From Thermoplasmata archaeon (lineage in GTDB: Archaea > Thermoplasmatota > Thermoplasmata > Lutacidiplasmatales > UBA184): DNA of 36,197 nucleotides. Positions 18,675-25,758 of this stretch are shown here, one piece after another. Made by a program: the position numbers and the translations under genes. The stretch covers positions 1 to 36,197 of the forward strand of contig DAHUXZ010000023.1 in NCBI GenBank assembly GCA_027315455.1. Reading direction: 5' to 3'. The number at the start of each line of letters is the position of its first letter. The first letter of the stretch is position 1. A model generated the notes under the pieces. The model searched no databases. It was not told where the DNA came from and saw only the letters and a program-made list of their open reading frames with translations.

Positions 18675-19949
18675 GTGCCGCGCCCCGGGAACCGGCTGAT
18701 CGACCTGCTCCTCGAGCACGGCATCCCCGAGCGCGCGGCGCGGATCTATCTGGTCGCATGCCGGGCCGGGCCGCTCACGGCCGGCGAGCTCGCCCGGCAC
18801 GCGGCCGTGCCGCGCGTCGATGCCTACCGCCTCGTCCGCCGGCTCGAGGAGAAGGGTCTCCTCACCGTCTCGGGCCGCCGACCGATGCGCCTCGCCGCGC
18901 TGCCCCCGGCCGAGCTCGTCGACCGGTGGATCCGCGGCGCCGCCGAGCGCCTGCGGCGCATGGAGGCCGACCGGGTCCGTCTCGTCAACGGCTGGCAGGA
19001 GGAGCTCGCGATCGGCGACCCGGACGGCTCGCGGAAGTTCGCGGTCCTCGAAGGCCGTCCGGCGATCCAGTCGTTCCTCAAGCGCCGGGTCGGGGCCGCG
19101 GAGAAGGAGGTCCTCCTCTCGGTGAGCGGCTTCTCCCTCGCGAGCGCGATCGACGGGGGGGTCGACCGCAGCCTGCGCGCGGCGCGGGACCGGGGGGTGC
19201 GCGTGCGCCTCGTCACCGAGGTGACGGCCGCGAACCTCGAGGACGCCAAGCACTTCGCCTCGTGCGCCGAGCTGCGCCACGCCGCCGCACCGGTGACCAA
19301 CCGGGCGATCGCGATCGACCGCACCGGCGCCCTCGTCTTCGTCTCCGGCGAGGAGGGGCTCGGCGCGAGCGGCGGCACCCAGGTCGCCCTCTGGTCCTCG
19401 GCGACGGAGTTCCTCGCTCTGGTCCGCGAGTACCACCAGCGGACGTGGGCCCGGGCGGTCCCCGCCGCGGCGCGGATCGTCGAGCTCGAGACGCCGCCCG
19501 CCGCCGTCCTCCCGATACGGCGCGGCCACGACAGCGCCCCGTTCGAGCGCCTGCGGGAGGTCACCGCGATCGGGATGCGGGCGACGGGCCGCTCGGCGCT
19601 CGACCTCGACGCCGGCGGCCTCATCGGGGCCATCGCCGAGGAGATCGGTCGCGCCGTCGCCGAGGAGGTCGAGGGCCGCACGCCGGAGGAGATCGCGCGC
19701 TCGCTCGCGCGCTACTACGCGGCGCACGGACCGGGCCGTCTTGAGATCGCCCGCACCGCGCCGCTCGTCCTGCGCGTGACGAGCTGCCGCGCCTGCCTGC
19801 CCCAGTCGCCCGAGGTCGGCCGTGTCCTCTGCCCGAAGCTCCTCGCCTCCGTCCTCACCCGCCGCCTCGGCGGCAGCTGGGAGGTCTCGCCTCCCGACCC
19901 GAGCCGCCACGCGACCCGCGGGTGCCTCTTCGGGGTCTCCCCCGCCTGA
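18675..19949 (+). CDS. TrmB-family transcriptional regulator with a cysteine-containing C-terminal domain
   Basis: 424 residues. Residues about 1-70 form a TrmB winged helix (LLEHGIPERAARIYLVACRAGPLTAGELARHAAVPRVDAYRLVRRLEEKG is the helix-turn-helix core). Residues about 115-265 resemble the phospholipase-D-like regulator domain of TrmB proteins that binds sugars or other small molecules. The remaining 150 residues (EIGRAVAEEVEGRTPEEIARSLARYY onward) look like a separate sensory module, perhaps V4R-related, with cysteines in CRACLP, LCPKLL and the final RGCLFG, which could hold a metal. The GTG start follows the promoter box by 25 bases. The next gene encodes TFB and is preceded by a palindrome that could be a target of this regulator. 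Confidence 0.75.
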   Translation: MPRPGNRLIDLLLEHGIPERAARIYLVACRAGPLTAGELARHAAVPRVDAYRLVRRLEEKGLLTVSGRRPMRLAALPPAELVDRWIRGAAERLRRMEADRVRLVNGWQEELAIGDPDGSRKFAVLEGRPAIQSFLKRRVGAAEKEVLLSVSGFSLASAIDGGVDRSLRAARDRGVRVRLVTEVTAANLEDAKHFASCAELRHAAAPVTNRAIAIDRTGALVFVSGEEGLGASGGTQVALWSSATEFLALVREYHQRTWARAVPAAARIVELETPPAAVLPIRRGHDSAPFERLREVTAIGMRATGRSALDLDAGGLIGAIAEEIGRAVAEEVEGRTPEEIARSLARYYAAHGPGRLEIARTAPLVLRVTSCRACLPQSPEVGRVLCPKLLASVLTRRLGGSWEVSPPDPSRHATRGCLFGVSPA

Positions 19950-19983
19950 GCGTCCCGTGCGACACCGGCGCATGGTGTAGCGT

Positions 19984-19995
19984 CTGTTCGAACAG
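19984..19995. promoter_or_regulatory. Perfect 12-bp palindrome upstream of the TFB gene
   Basis: CTGTTCGAACAG is its own reverse complement. It lies about 25 bases upstream of the TATA box of the TFB gene, in an unusually A+T-rich gap. Candidate operator or activator site. The inner TTCGAA resembles a tRNA T loop, but no cloverleaf can be built around it. Confidence 0.5.
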
Positions 19996-20018
19996 GTGAA
20001 ACAAGAATAGGACTAAGC

Positions 20019-20026
20019 TATATATA
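20019..20026 (+). promoter_or_regulatory. TATA box of the TFB gene
   Basis: TATATATA, the strongest match to the archaeal consensus in the window, centred about 29 bases before GTG 20051. Confidence 0.8.
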
Positions 20027-20050
20027 CGGGTCGTCCGATGAGCTTAAACG

Positions 20051-21145
20051 GTGCTTATGAAGGCGAATACCGCTCCCTCTCCGCGCTCCTCCCCCGGCGC
20101 CGACCGCTCGCGTTCGCCGAAGTCCGCCGCGGAGCTGGCGGCGTCCCCGGCGATCGCCGACGCCTGCCCGGAGTGCGGCTCGACCCATCTCACACGGGAC
20201 GACATCCGCGGTGAGATCGTCTGTGCCGACTGCGGTCTCGTCGTCGACGCGAGCGCGCTCGTCTCCGATCGCGGCCAGCGCGGCAGCAAGGAGGACACCG
20301 GCCGTGAGGCGCGCGGCTGGGGCCCGGTCATCTCGCCGCTGATGCCCGACAAGGGGCTCTTCAGCGAGATCGGCGTGCCGACCCGCGACTTCCAGGGCAA
20401 CAGCCTGTCGCGGAACACCTCGCTCAAGTTCTACCACCTTAGGAAGCTCAACCATCGCCTGCGGGCGGCGCGGACCCACCAGCGCAACCTCGTGGTCGCG
20501 TTGGGCGAGCTCAACCGGCTCGCCGGGGTTCTCGGCCTCTCGCGGGAGGTCAAGGAGTCGGCGACGTACATCTACCGCCGCGCCCTCGAGCACAAGGCGA
20601 CCCGCGGCAAGAAGATCGTCGCGCTGGTCGCGGCGAGCGTCTACGCGGCGTGCCGGCAGTGCCACGTGCCGCGGACGATGAAGGAGATCATCGCCCACAG
20701 CAAGGCGACGAAGATCGAGGTCGGGCGCGCCTACACCCTCCTCGCCCGCGAGCTCAAGCTCGGGCTCAAGCCCGTCGAGCCGCGCGACTACCTCGTCCGG
20801 TTCACCCAGGACCTGAACCTCTCGAAGGAGGTCCGCCACAAGGTCCTCTCGCTCCTCGAGCAGGTCGAGCAGGTCTACTCCACGAGCGGCGTCCTCCCGA
20901 ACGGGATCCTCGCGACGATCATCTACATCGCCTCGAACCTCATGGGCGAGCCGCGGAGCCAGGACCGCATCGCGCTGGTCGCGAACGTGACCCCGGTGAC
21001 GATCCGCAACCACTACAAGGAGCTCCTCGACCTCCTCGGCCTTCCGAAGAACCTCGCGAACCCCCAGGCGCGGGGGACCCTCCCCGGGCTCCCGCGCCCG
21101 GACGGCGCGAAGGACGACGAGGCGGCCGTCGCGGCCGGCCCGTAG
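20051..21145 (+). CDS. tfb: Transcription initiation factor TFB
   Basis: 364 residues. TFB bridges TATA-bound TBP and RNA polymerase and sets the start site. The B-ribbon zinc site is C39-x2-C42 with C58-x2-C61 (CPECG ... CADCG). The B-reader/linker follows (about 75-130), then two cyclin repeats (about 145-235 and 240-330) containing ALVAASVYAACRQCHVPRTMKEI and LATIIYIASNLMG. The N-terminus has an extra Ser/Pro-rich stretch of about 35 residues before the ribbon, and the tail after 345 is variable. GTG 20051 fits the promoter spacing; ATG 20057 is two codons further on. Many archaea have several TFBs; whether this is the general one cannot be decided here. Confidence 0.95.
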   Translation: MLMKANTAPSPRSSPGADRSRSPKSAAELAASPAIADACPECGSTHLTRDDIRGEIVCADCGLVVDASALVSDRGQRGSKEDTGREARGWGPVISPLMPDKGLFSEIGVPTRDFQGNSLSRNTSLKFYHLRKLNHRLRAARTHQRNLVVALGELNRLAGVLGLSREVKESATYIYRRALEHKATRGKKIVALVAASVYAACRQCHVPRTMKEIIAHSKATKIEVGRAYTLLARELKLGLKPVEPRDYLVRFTQDLNLSKEVRHKVLSLLEQVEQVYSTSGVLPNGILATIIYIASNLMGEPRSQDRIALVANVTPVTIRNHYKELLDLLGLPKNLANPQARGTLPGLPRPDGAKDDEAAVAAGP

Positions 21146-21157
21146 ACGGGCGAAAGC

Positions 21158-21164
21158 GGTTAAC
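21158..21164 (+). promoter_or_regulatory. Promoter box of the RecB-like nuclease gene
   Basis: GGTTAAC centred 25 bases before GTG 21186; leaderless spacing. Confidence 0.5.
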
Positions 21165-21185
21165 CCCCCGCCGCCTCGGGATGCC

Positions 21186-22382
21186 GTGGCGGCCGTCGCG
21201 GCGCTGTCGTACTCGTCGGTCCGCACCTACCTCGAGTGCCCGCTGCGCTGGAAGTTCCTCTACGTCGACCGCCTTCCCGAGGCGCCGCGCGGCTACTTCT
21301 CCTTCGGCCGGACCGTCCACTCGGTCCTCGAGGACCTGCTCCGTCCGCTCGTCGTCCCGACGGCGCGGCTTACCCCCGCGGGCGACGCGCAGCGCACCCT
21401 GGACGACTTCGGCGGTCGCTTTAGCGCGCGCGGGCGTCTCATGAGCCGGGAGGAGCTCCTCGCGGCGTACGCGGCCCACTGGGTGAGCGACGGCTACGTC
21501 AGCGCCGAGGAGGAGTCGCGCTACCGCCTCCTCGGCGAGACGCTCCTGACCGCCTACCTGGACGACGTCGCGCGCGCCCCGCCGACCCCCGTCGCCCTCG
21601 AGGAGCACCTCGAGGCGAAGTGGGAGGGCATGGCCGTCCACGGCTACATCGACCGCATCGACCGGGCGCCGGACGGCGGGCTCGAGATCCTTGACTACAA
21701 GACGTCGCGCGCGCTCTCCGACGAGGACGTCCGCACGAGCGACCAGCTCACCCTCTACCAGGTCCTGGTCGAGAAGAACTACGCCGAGCCGGTCCGGTCC
21801 CTCACCCTCTACCACCTTCGGAGCCTACGGCCCCTCACGGCGCCGCGGCGCGCCGAGGAGGCGGTCGACGGGCTCCGCGAGCGGTTCGGCCGGGCGAGCG
21901 ACGGGATCCGCGCGGACTCCTTCGAGCCGACCCCGGGCCGCGCCTGCTCCCGCTGCGAGTTCAAGTCGCACTGCCCGGAGTTCAAGGCGCCGCCCGACGG
22001 AGAGCGGGCCGGGCTGCTCGCCCTCGTCGACCGTTTCGCGTCGCTGCGGGCCGAGGAGGACCGCCTCGACGGCGAATTGCGGCGCGCCGCCGAGGAGCTC
22101 CACCGCGCCGCCGAGCGGCTCGGGGTCCACCGCCTCTCCGGTTCGGCCCGCGTCGCGATCCGCCGCCGCGAGGAGGAGTGGCGGTTCCGCGCGGCCGCGG
22201 TGCGCGAGCTCCTTTCGGCGAACGGGCTGGCCGACCGGGCCGACCCGGACGACCCCGAGGCCGTGGCCCGCCTCCTCAAGGACCCGTCGCTGCCCGCCAC
22301 CCTCCGCCGGCGCCTGGCCGAGGCCGGGGGCCGACGCGTCCGGTGGTTCTGGGTCCTCGAGGACGCCGACGGACCGGGGTAG
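21186..22382 (+). CDS. PD-(D/E)XK nuclease, RecB/AddB-like, with predicted Fe-S cluster
   Basis: 398 residues. The N-terminus LSYSSVRTYLECPLRWKF and FGRTVHSVLEDLL are the first motifs of RecB-family nucleases. The catalytic part is HGYIDRIDR followed by EILDYKTSR (acidic residues plus D-Y-K), and QLTLYQVL is the QxxxY motif. C18 together with the later CSRCEFKSHC (C-x2-C-x5-C) reproduces the one-plus-three cysteine pattern of AddB/Cas4 iron-sulfur clusters. The last 110 residues, starting with a predicted coiled coil (LRAEEDRLDGELRRAAEELHRAAERL), form an added domain. Expected role: DNA end processing or repair. There is no adjacent helicase and no CRISPR array. GTG 21186 is supported by the promoter spacing. 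Confidence 0.88.
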   Translation: MAAVAALSYSSVRTYLECPLRWKFLYVDRLPEAPRGYFSFGRTVHSVLEDLLRPLVVPTARLTPAGDAQRTLDDFGGRFSARGRLMSREELLAAYAAHWVSDGYVSAEEESRYRLLGETLLTAYLDDVARAPPTPVALEEHLEAKWEGMAVHGYIDRIDRAPDGGLEILDYKTSRALSDEDVRTSDQLTLYQVLVEKNYAEPVRSLTLYHLRSLRPLTAPRRAEEAVDGLRERFGRASDGIRADSFEPTPGRACSRCEFKSHCPEFKAPPDGERAGLLALVDRFASLRAEEDRLDGELRRAAEELHRAAERLGVHRLSGSARVAIRRREEEWRFRAAAVRELLSANGLADRADPDDPEAVARLLKDPSLPATLRRRLAEAGGRRVRWFWVLEDADGPG

Positions 22383-22401
22383 GAAGTCGTCCTCGCGCAA
22401 A

Positions 22402-22409
22402 GGCTATGA
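22402..22409 (+). promoter_or_regulatory. Promoter box of purP
   Basis: GGCTATGA centred about 26 bases before ATG 22432; leaderless spacing. Confidence 0.5.
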
Positions 22410-22431
22410 CCCGAACTCGATACCCGCCGCT

Positions 22432-23499
22432 ATGGGTATCGAGCTCGCTTCGCGCGCCCGCCTCGCGTCCCTCGACTCGGGGGCGCCGACCGTCGCCACC
22501 CTCTGCTCGCACTCCTCCCTTCAGATCTTCCACGGGGCCCGCCAGGAGGGGTTCCGTACGCTCGGGATCAGCGTCGGGACCCCGGCCCGCTTCTACGAGG
22601 CCTTCCCGCTCGCCCGCCCCGACGCGTTCTTGACGGTCCCGCGGGTCCGGGACGTCGTCCACGAGACCGAGCGCCTTCGGGCCGAGCGGGCCATCCTCAT
22701 CCCGCACGGCTCCTTCGTCGAGTACCTCGGCCCCGAGGCGTTCGGGGCGATGGACGTGCCGGTCTTCGGCAACCGCGCCGTGATCGCGTGGGAGTCCGAC
22801 CGCGAGAAGGAGCGGGTCTGGCTCGAGTCGGCCGGGGTGCCGATGCCGCGGCGCTACGCGACCCCGGAGGAGGTCGACGGGCCGGTGATCGTGAAGTACT
22901 ACGGCGCGAAGGGCGGCCAGGGCTTCTACCTCGCGAAGAACCGGGAGGCGCTCCGCGACTTCCGGCCGACGGGGCCGCACGTCATCCAGGAGTACGTCCT
23001 CGGGACGCGCTACTACGTCCACTTCTTCTACTCGCCGCTCTCCGACCGCGGCTACCGCGTCGGCCACGGGTCGCTCGAGCTGCTCGGGATGGACCGACGG
23101 GACGAGGCGAACATCGACGAGCTCTACAAGCTCGGCGCCCAGGAGGAGCTCCTGCGGGCGGGCATCCGGCCGACGTTCGTCGTCACCGGCAACGTTCCCG
23201 TCGTGCTGCGCGAGTCGCTCCTCCCGCAGATCTTCGATGTCGGCGCGCGGATCGTCGAGCGGTCGATCGAGCTGTTCGGCGGGATGGTGGGCCCGTTCTG
23301 CGTCGAGGGGATCATGACCGAGGAGCTCAAGTTCAAGGTCTTCGAGATCTCGACCCGGATCGTCGCCGGGACGAACCTGTTCATCTCCGGCTCGAGCTAC
23401 TCCGACCTGGTCGCGCCCGGCCTGTCGATGGGCCGACGGATCGCGCTCGAGATCAAGCGCGCCCAGGCCGAGGACCGCCTCGCCGAGGTCCTGAGCTAG
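22432..23499 (+). CDS. purP: 5-formaminoimidazole-4-carboxamide ribonucleotide synthetase
   Basis: 355 residues. PurP uses formate and ATP to make FAICAR from AICAR in the archaeal purine pathway, replacing the folate-dependent transformylase. Visible features are the N-terminal TVATLCSHSSLQIFHGARQEGF block, the ATP-grasp strand VIVKYYGAKGGQGFYLAKN, the HVIQEYVLGTRYYVHFFYSPL segment, and the metal and substrate region GPFCVEGIMTEELKFKVFEISTRIVAGTNLF. Length and motifs fit group 1 PurP throughout. The paralogous PurP-like proteins of some archaea lack parts of these motifs, so this is taken as the active form. Its substrate pathway depends on PRPP, made by the prs product near the right end. 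Confidence 0.95.
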   Translation: MGIELASRARLASLDSGAPTVATLCSHSSLQIFHGARQEGFRTLGISVGTPARFYEAFPLARPDAFLTVPRVRDVVHETERLRAERAILIPHGSFVEYLGPEAFGAMDVPVFGNRAVIAWESDREKERVWLESAGVPMPRRYATPEEVDGPVIVKYYGAKGGQGFYLAKNREALRDFRPTGPHVIQEYVLGTRYYVHFFYSPLSDRGYRVGHGSLELLGMDRRDEANIDELYKLGAQEELLRAGIRPTFVVTGNVPVVLRESLLPQIFDVGARIVERSIELFGGMVGPFCVEGIMTEELKFKVFEISTRIVAGTNLFISGSSYSDLVAPGLSMGRRIALEIKRAQAEDRLAEVLS

Positions 23500-23512
23500 G
23501 CGCGGGGACGCC

Positions 23513-23518
23513 GTTAAG
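23513..23518 (+). promoter_or_regulatory. Promoter box of the ABC transporter genes
   Basis: GTTAAG centred about 30 bases before ATG 23546, just after the purP stop. Confidence 0.45.
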
Positions 23519-23545
23519 CGCGCGCGTGGCCCTCGCCCCCGCCCC

Positions 23546-24478
23546 ATGACCGCGGCGATCGTCGCGCGCCGGCTCTCGAAGGTGTACCCCCGCGGGCGCA
23601 TCTCGGCCCTCCTCGAGGTCGACCTCGAGATCCCCCAAGGGGACGTCTTCGGCCTCATCGGGCGCAACGGGGCGGGGAAGACGACGTTCGTGCGCGTCGC
23701 GGCGACGCAGCTGCTCCCGACGGGGGGGACGATGAGCGTCCTCGGCCACGACGTGGTCGACGAGGCCGACCGCATCCGCCCGCGGATCGCCGCGGTCCCC
23801 CAGGAGAGCCGCCCCCTCTACTTCCTCACGGTCGACCAGCTCGTCTACCTCTATTTGCGCCTGCGGGGGCTCGAGCGGGCCGACGCGCGCGAGCGGACCG
23901 ACCGCGTCCTCGCCGAGCTCGACCTGACCGCGCTCGCCCACCGCCTCGTGAGCCGGCTCTCCGGCGGGATGCGCCGCCGGGCGATGGTGGCGATGGTCCT
24001 CGCCTCCGACGCCGAGCTGCTGTTCCTCGACGAGCCGACGACGGGGCTCGACCCGATCGCCCGCCGCGAGGTCTGGGCGGCGATCCGGCGCGCGCAGCGC
24101 GAGAAGCGGACGGTCCTCCTGACGACCCACTACCTGGACGAGGCGGAGGCGCTCAGCGCCCGCCTCGCGCTCCTCGACGGAGGCCGGGTGCGCCTCGAGG
24201 GGACCCCGGCCGAGCTGCGCCAGCGCGTGCGGCTTCCCTACCGCGTCAGCGTCGAGGGCGTCTTCACCCGCGGCGAGCTCGAGCCGTACGGGGAGGTCAG
24301 CGACGTCAACGGCGGCCACCTGGTCTTCGCGCAGGAACGGGACGCTCGGGAGCTCGCGATGGCCGCGCTCGGGCGCGGGGCCCGGGTCGCGATGGCGCCG
24401 GTGACCCTCGAGGACATCTTCCTCCAGGTCGTCGGCCGGCGGCTGGACGACGAGCCCGCCGCCGCGGAGGGGGCGTGA
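23546..24478 (+). CDS. ABC transporter ATP-binding protein (ABC-2 type exporter)
   Basis: 310 residues. Walker A is GRNGAGKTT (about 38-46), the Q-loop is VPQESRPLYF, the signature is LSGGMRRRA, Walker B is LLFLDEPTTGLDP and the switch histidine is in LTTHYLDEAEAL. This is the pattern of DrrA/CcmA-like ATPases that drive export with an ABC-2 permease. A C-terminal region of about 90 residues with EDIFLQVVGRRL is typical of the subfamily. The TGA overlaps the GTG of the permease gene, so the two are one unit. The substrate cannot be told: drugs, lipids and polysaccharides are all handled by this family. Confidence 0.92.
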   Translation: MTAAIVARRLSKVYPRGRISALLEVDLEIPQGDVFGLIGRNGAGKTTFVRVAATQLLPTGGTMSVLGHDVVDEADRIRPRIAAVPQESRPLYFLTVDQLVYLYLRLRGLERADARERTDRVLAELDLTALAHRLVSRLSGGMRRRAMVAMVLASDAELLFLDEPTTGLDPIARREVWAAIRRAQREKRTVLLTTHYLDEAEALSARLALLDGGRVRLEGTPAELRQRVRLPYRVSVEGVFTRGELEPYGEVSDVNGGHLVFAQERDARELAMAALGRGARVAMAPVTLEDIFLQVVGRRLDDEPAAAEGA

Positions 24479-25221
24479 GCGGGCGCCACCGCCTCCGGGC
24501 GATCCTCACCCTCGCCTACCTCAACGGGGTCGTCCCGATCCGGACCCAGCCGCTCTACCTCCTCAACGTGGTCGCGTCGCCCCTGTCGTTCCTGTTCTTC
24601 GTCACGATCGCGTCGAACGGGGTCCTCCTCGACTACGCCGTCGGGGGCGGAATGATCATGATGATGCTCTCCGTCGGCACCTCGCTCCAGACCGACATCT
24701 CCCACTACAAGCAGGACCTCAAGTTCCAGGACGTGGTCGTCGCCTCGCCCGTCGCGGCGTGGGTCTATGTCGGCGGAATGGCGCTGAGCGAGCTGGTCTA
24801 CTCCCTGCCGGGGCTCGCCGTCTTCATCTTCCTCTGGGCCATCAACGGCTGGGCGACCCTATTCGGCGCCCTGACCCTCGCGGGGGTCCTCCTCCTCGTC
24901 TGGGCCTTCGCCTCGGCCCTCGGCTTCACCCTCGCGACGTACTTCGAGGACGTCCGGGAGACGTTCGTCTTCTCCCCGCTCATCTCCCTCGGCCTCTCGG
25001 TGCTCCCGCCCGTCTACTATCCCATCCAGCACCTTCCCGCCGCGATCCGCCCGTTCGCCTACCTCTCGCCGACCACGTACGCCGCCGACCTCATCCACGG
25101 CGCCGTCGGCCTGGGCGGGCCGTCGCTCGTGGGCGCGGCCATCGACTGGTCCGTCCTCCTCGGCTTCACGCTCGCCCTCCTTTTCCTGGCCTCCGTCAAG
25201 GCCCGGTGGCGCGAGCCGTAG
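24475..25221 (+). CDS. ABC-2 type permease
   Basis: 248 residues with six predicted membrane helices, roughly at 25-48, 60-76, 97-125, 130-158, 165-187 and 218-240. The region before helix 6 contains the family block PFAYLSPTTYAADLIHGAVG. The GTG start overlaps the stop of the ATPase gene by four bases. The protein forms the membrane half of the exporter with that ATPase, probably as a homodimer. No substrate-specific motif is visible, and there is no accessory gene or cognate regulator beside it. Confidence 0.9.
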   Translation: MSGRHRLRAILTLAYLNGVVPIRTQPLYLLNVVASPLSFLFFVTIASNGVLLDYAVGGGMIMMMLSVGTSLQTDISHYKQDLKFQDVVVASPVAAWVYVGGMALSELVYSLPGLAVFIFLWAINGWATLFGALTLAGVLLLVWAFASALGFTLATYFEDVRETFVFSPLISLGLSVLPPVYYPIQHLPAAIRPFAYLSPTTYAADLIHGAVGLGGPSLVGAAIDWSVLLGFTLALLFLASVKARWREP

Positions 25222-25280
25222 CCGCGCGGCGGTCGTCCCGGCGCCGGAGTACGCGCCCGGTCGGGCCGCCTCGGCCAGAG

Positions 25281-25286
25281 TTTATG
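25281..25286 (+). promoter_or_regulatory. Promoter box of the small zinc-ribbon gene
   Basis: TTTATG centred about 29 bases before ATG 25313; leaderless spacing. Confidence 0.55.
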
Positions 25287-25312
25287 TAGAGGGTCGCTGC
25301 TCGCGCGCTCGC

Positions 25313-25573
25313 ATGCTGCTCTTTGCGGACCAGCGGAGCTTTTCCACGTCCGAGGAGCGCTTCCAGCCCTGCGCGTTCTGCGGCCGGGACCTGGTCGTCC
25401 TGCCGAACGACCGGCGCCAGGGCGCCTGCTTCGACTGCCTCACGCTGCTCGGTCCCGAGGCCGTCCCGTGCCCGGACTGCTCCACCGAGATCCCGCCGTC
25501 GCGGCGTTCGCTCGGCTGTCCCTCGTGCGGCTGGTACCCCGGCCGGCGATGGCCCGGCCGCGTTCCCCGCTAA
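25313..25573 (+). CDS. Small protein with four CxxC zinc knuckles
   Basis: 86 residues. Four CxxC pairs, at C20/C23, C39/C42, C53/C56 and C69/C72, would make two zinc ribbons in tandem (PCAFCG with CFDC, and CPDC with CPSCG). It has no membrane segment and no catalytic motif. Tandem ribbons of this kind bind nucleic acid or act as adaptors; no family is recognised with confidence. The gene is monocistronic: its promoter lies 30 bases upstream, and the promoter of the following tRNA overlaps its stop codon. Confidence 0.75.
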   Translation: MLLFADQRSFSTSEERFQPCAFCGRDLVVLPNDRRQGACFDCLTLLGPEAVPCPDCSTEIPPSRRSLGCPSCGWYPGRRWPGRVPR

Positions 25574-25580
25574 CCTTATC
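25574..25580 (+). promoter_or_regulatory. Promoter box of the tRNA-Ser gene
   Basis: CCTTATC begins on the base after the TAA stop of the zinc-ribbon gene and lies about 33 bases before the mature 5' end of the tRNA, leaving room for a short 5' leader removed by RNase P. Confidence 0.5.
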
Positions 25581-25609
25581 CTTCGCCGCCCGTCCGACGC
25601 GCGGGGCGT

Positions 25610-25727
25610 GCCGAGGTGGCTCAGTCCGGTACGGCGCGAGTCTGGAAAGCTCGTGGCGGAATACGCCTCGGGAGTTCAAAGACCGGGTCGGGATCGTCCC
25701 GACCGGTGGAGACTCTCCCCCTCGGCG
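25610..25727 (+). tRNA. tRNA-Ser (anticodon GGA) with an intron in the T loop
   Basis: Acceptor stem 25610-25616 pairs with 25720-25726 in all seven positions, and the discriminator is G25727. The D stem is GCU/GGC, typical of class II tRNAs. The anticodon stem CGAGU/GCUCG closes the loop CUGGAAA, giving anticodon GGA (UCC/UCU codons). A long variable arm follows (GGCG/CGCC). The T stem is GGGAG (25670-25674) with CUCCC (25715-25719). Between them lie 40 bases instead of seven. Removing 25681-25713 restores the standard loop TTCAAAT, so the gene is intact but must be spliced. CCA is not encoded. The molecule serves serine decoding in translation. Confidence 0.9.
25681..25713 (+). other. Predicted 33-nt tRNA intron at T-loop position 59/60
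   Basis: The intron folds into a hairpin: GGTCGGGA pairs with TCCCGACC around a three-base loop, and ACC pairs with GGT below a bulged G. At the exon border a relaxed bulge-helix-bulge forms: UUCA (25675-25678) against GGAG (25708-25711) with a G-U wobble and a terminal A-G mismatch, a 5' bulge A-A-G and a 3' bulge A-C-U. Both predicted cuts fall between the second and third bulge base, as the archaeal splicing endonuclease requires, and they are exactly the cuts that restore the T loop. Confidence 0.8.
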
Positions 25728-25758
25728 CTCCTCCCCCCGCGCACGCGGGGGGGCCGCG

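Noticed and set aside
19984-19995. T-arm-like GTTCGAAC suggesting a tRNA fragment
   Set aside because: No acceptor, D or anticodon arm can be paired around it; it is better described as a palindrome.
25610-25727. tRNA-Ser pseudogene with an insertion
   Set aside because: Every stem is intact, and the insert has a splice-competent bulge-helix-bulge whose removal restores the exact T loop.
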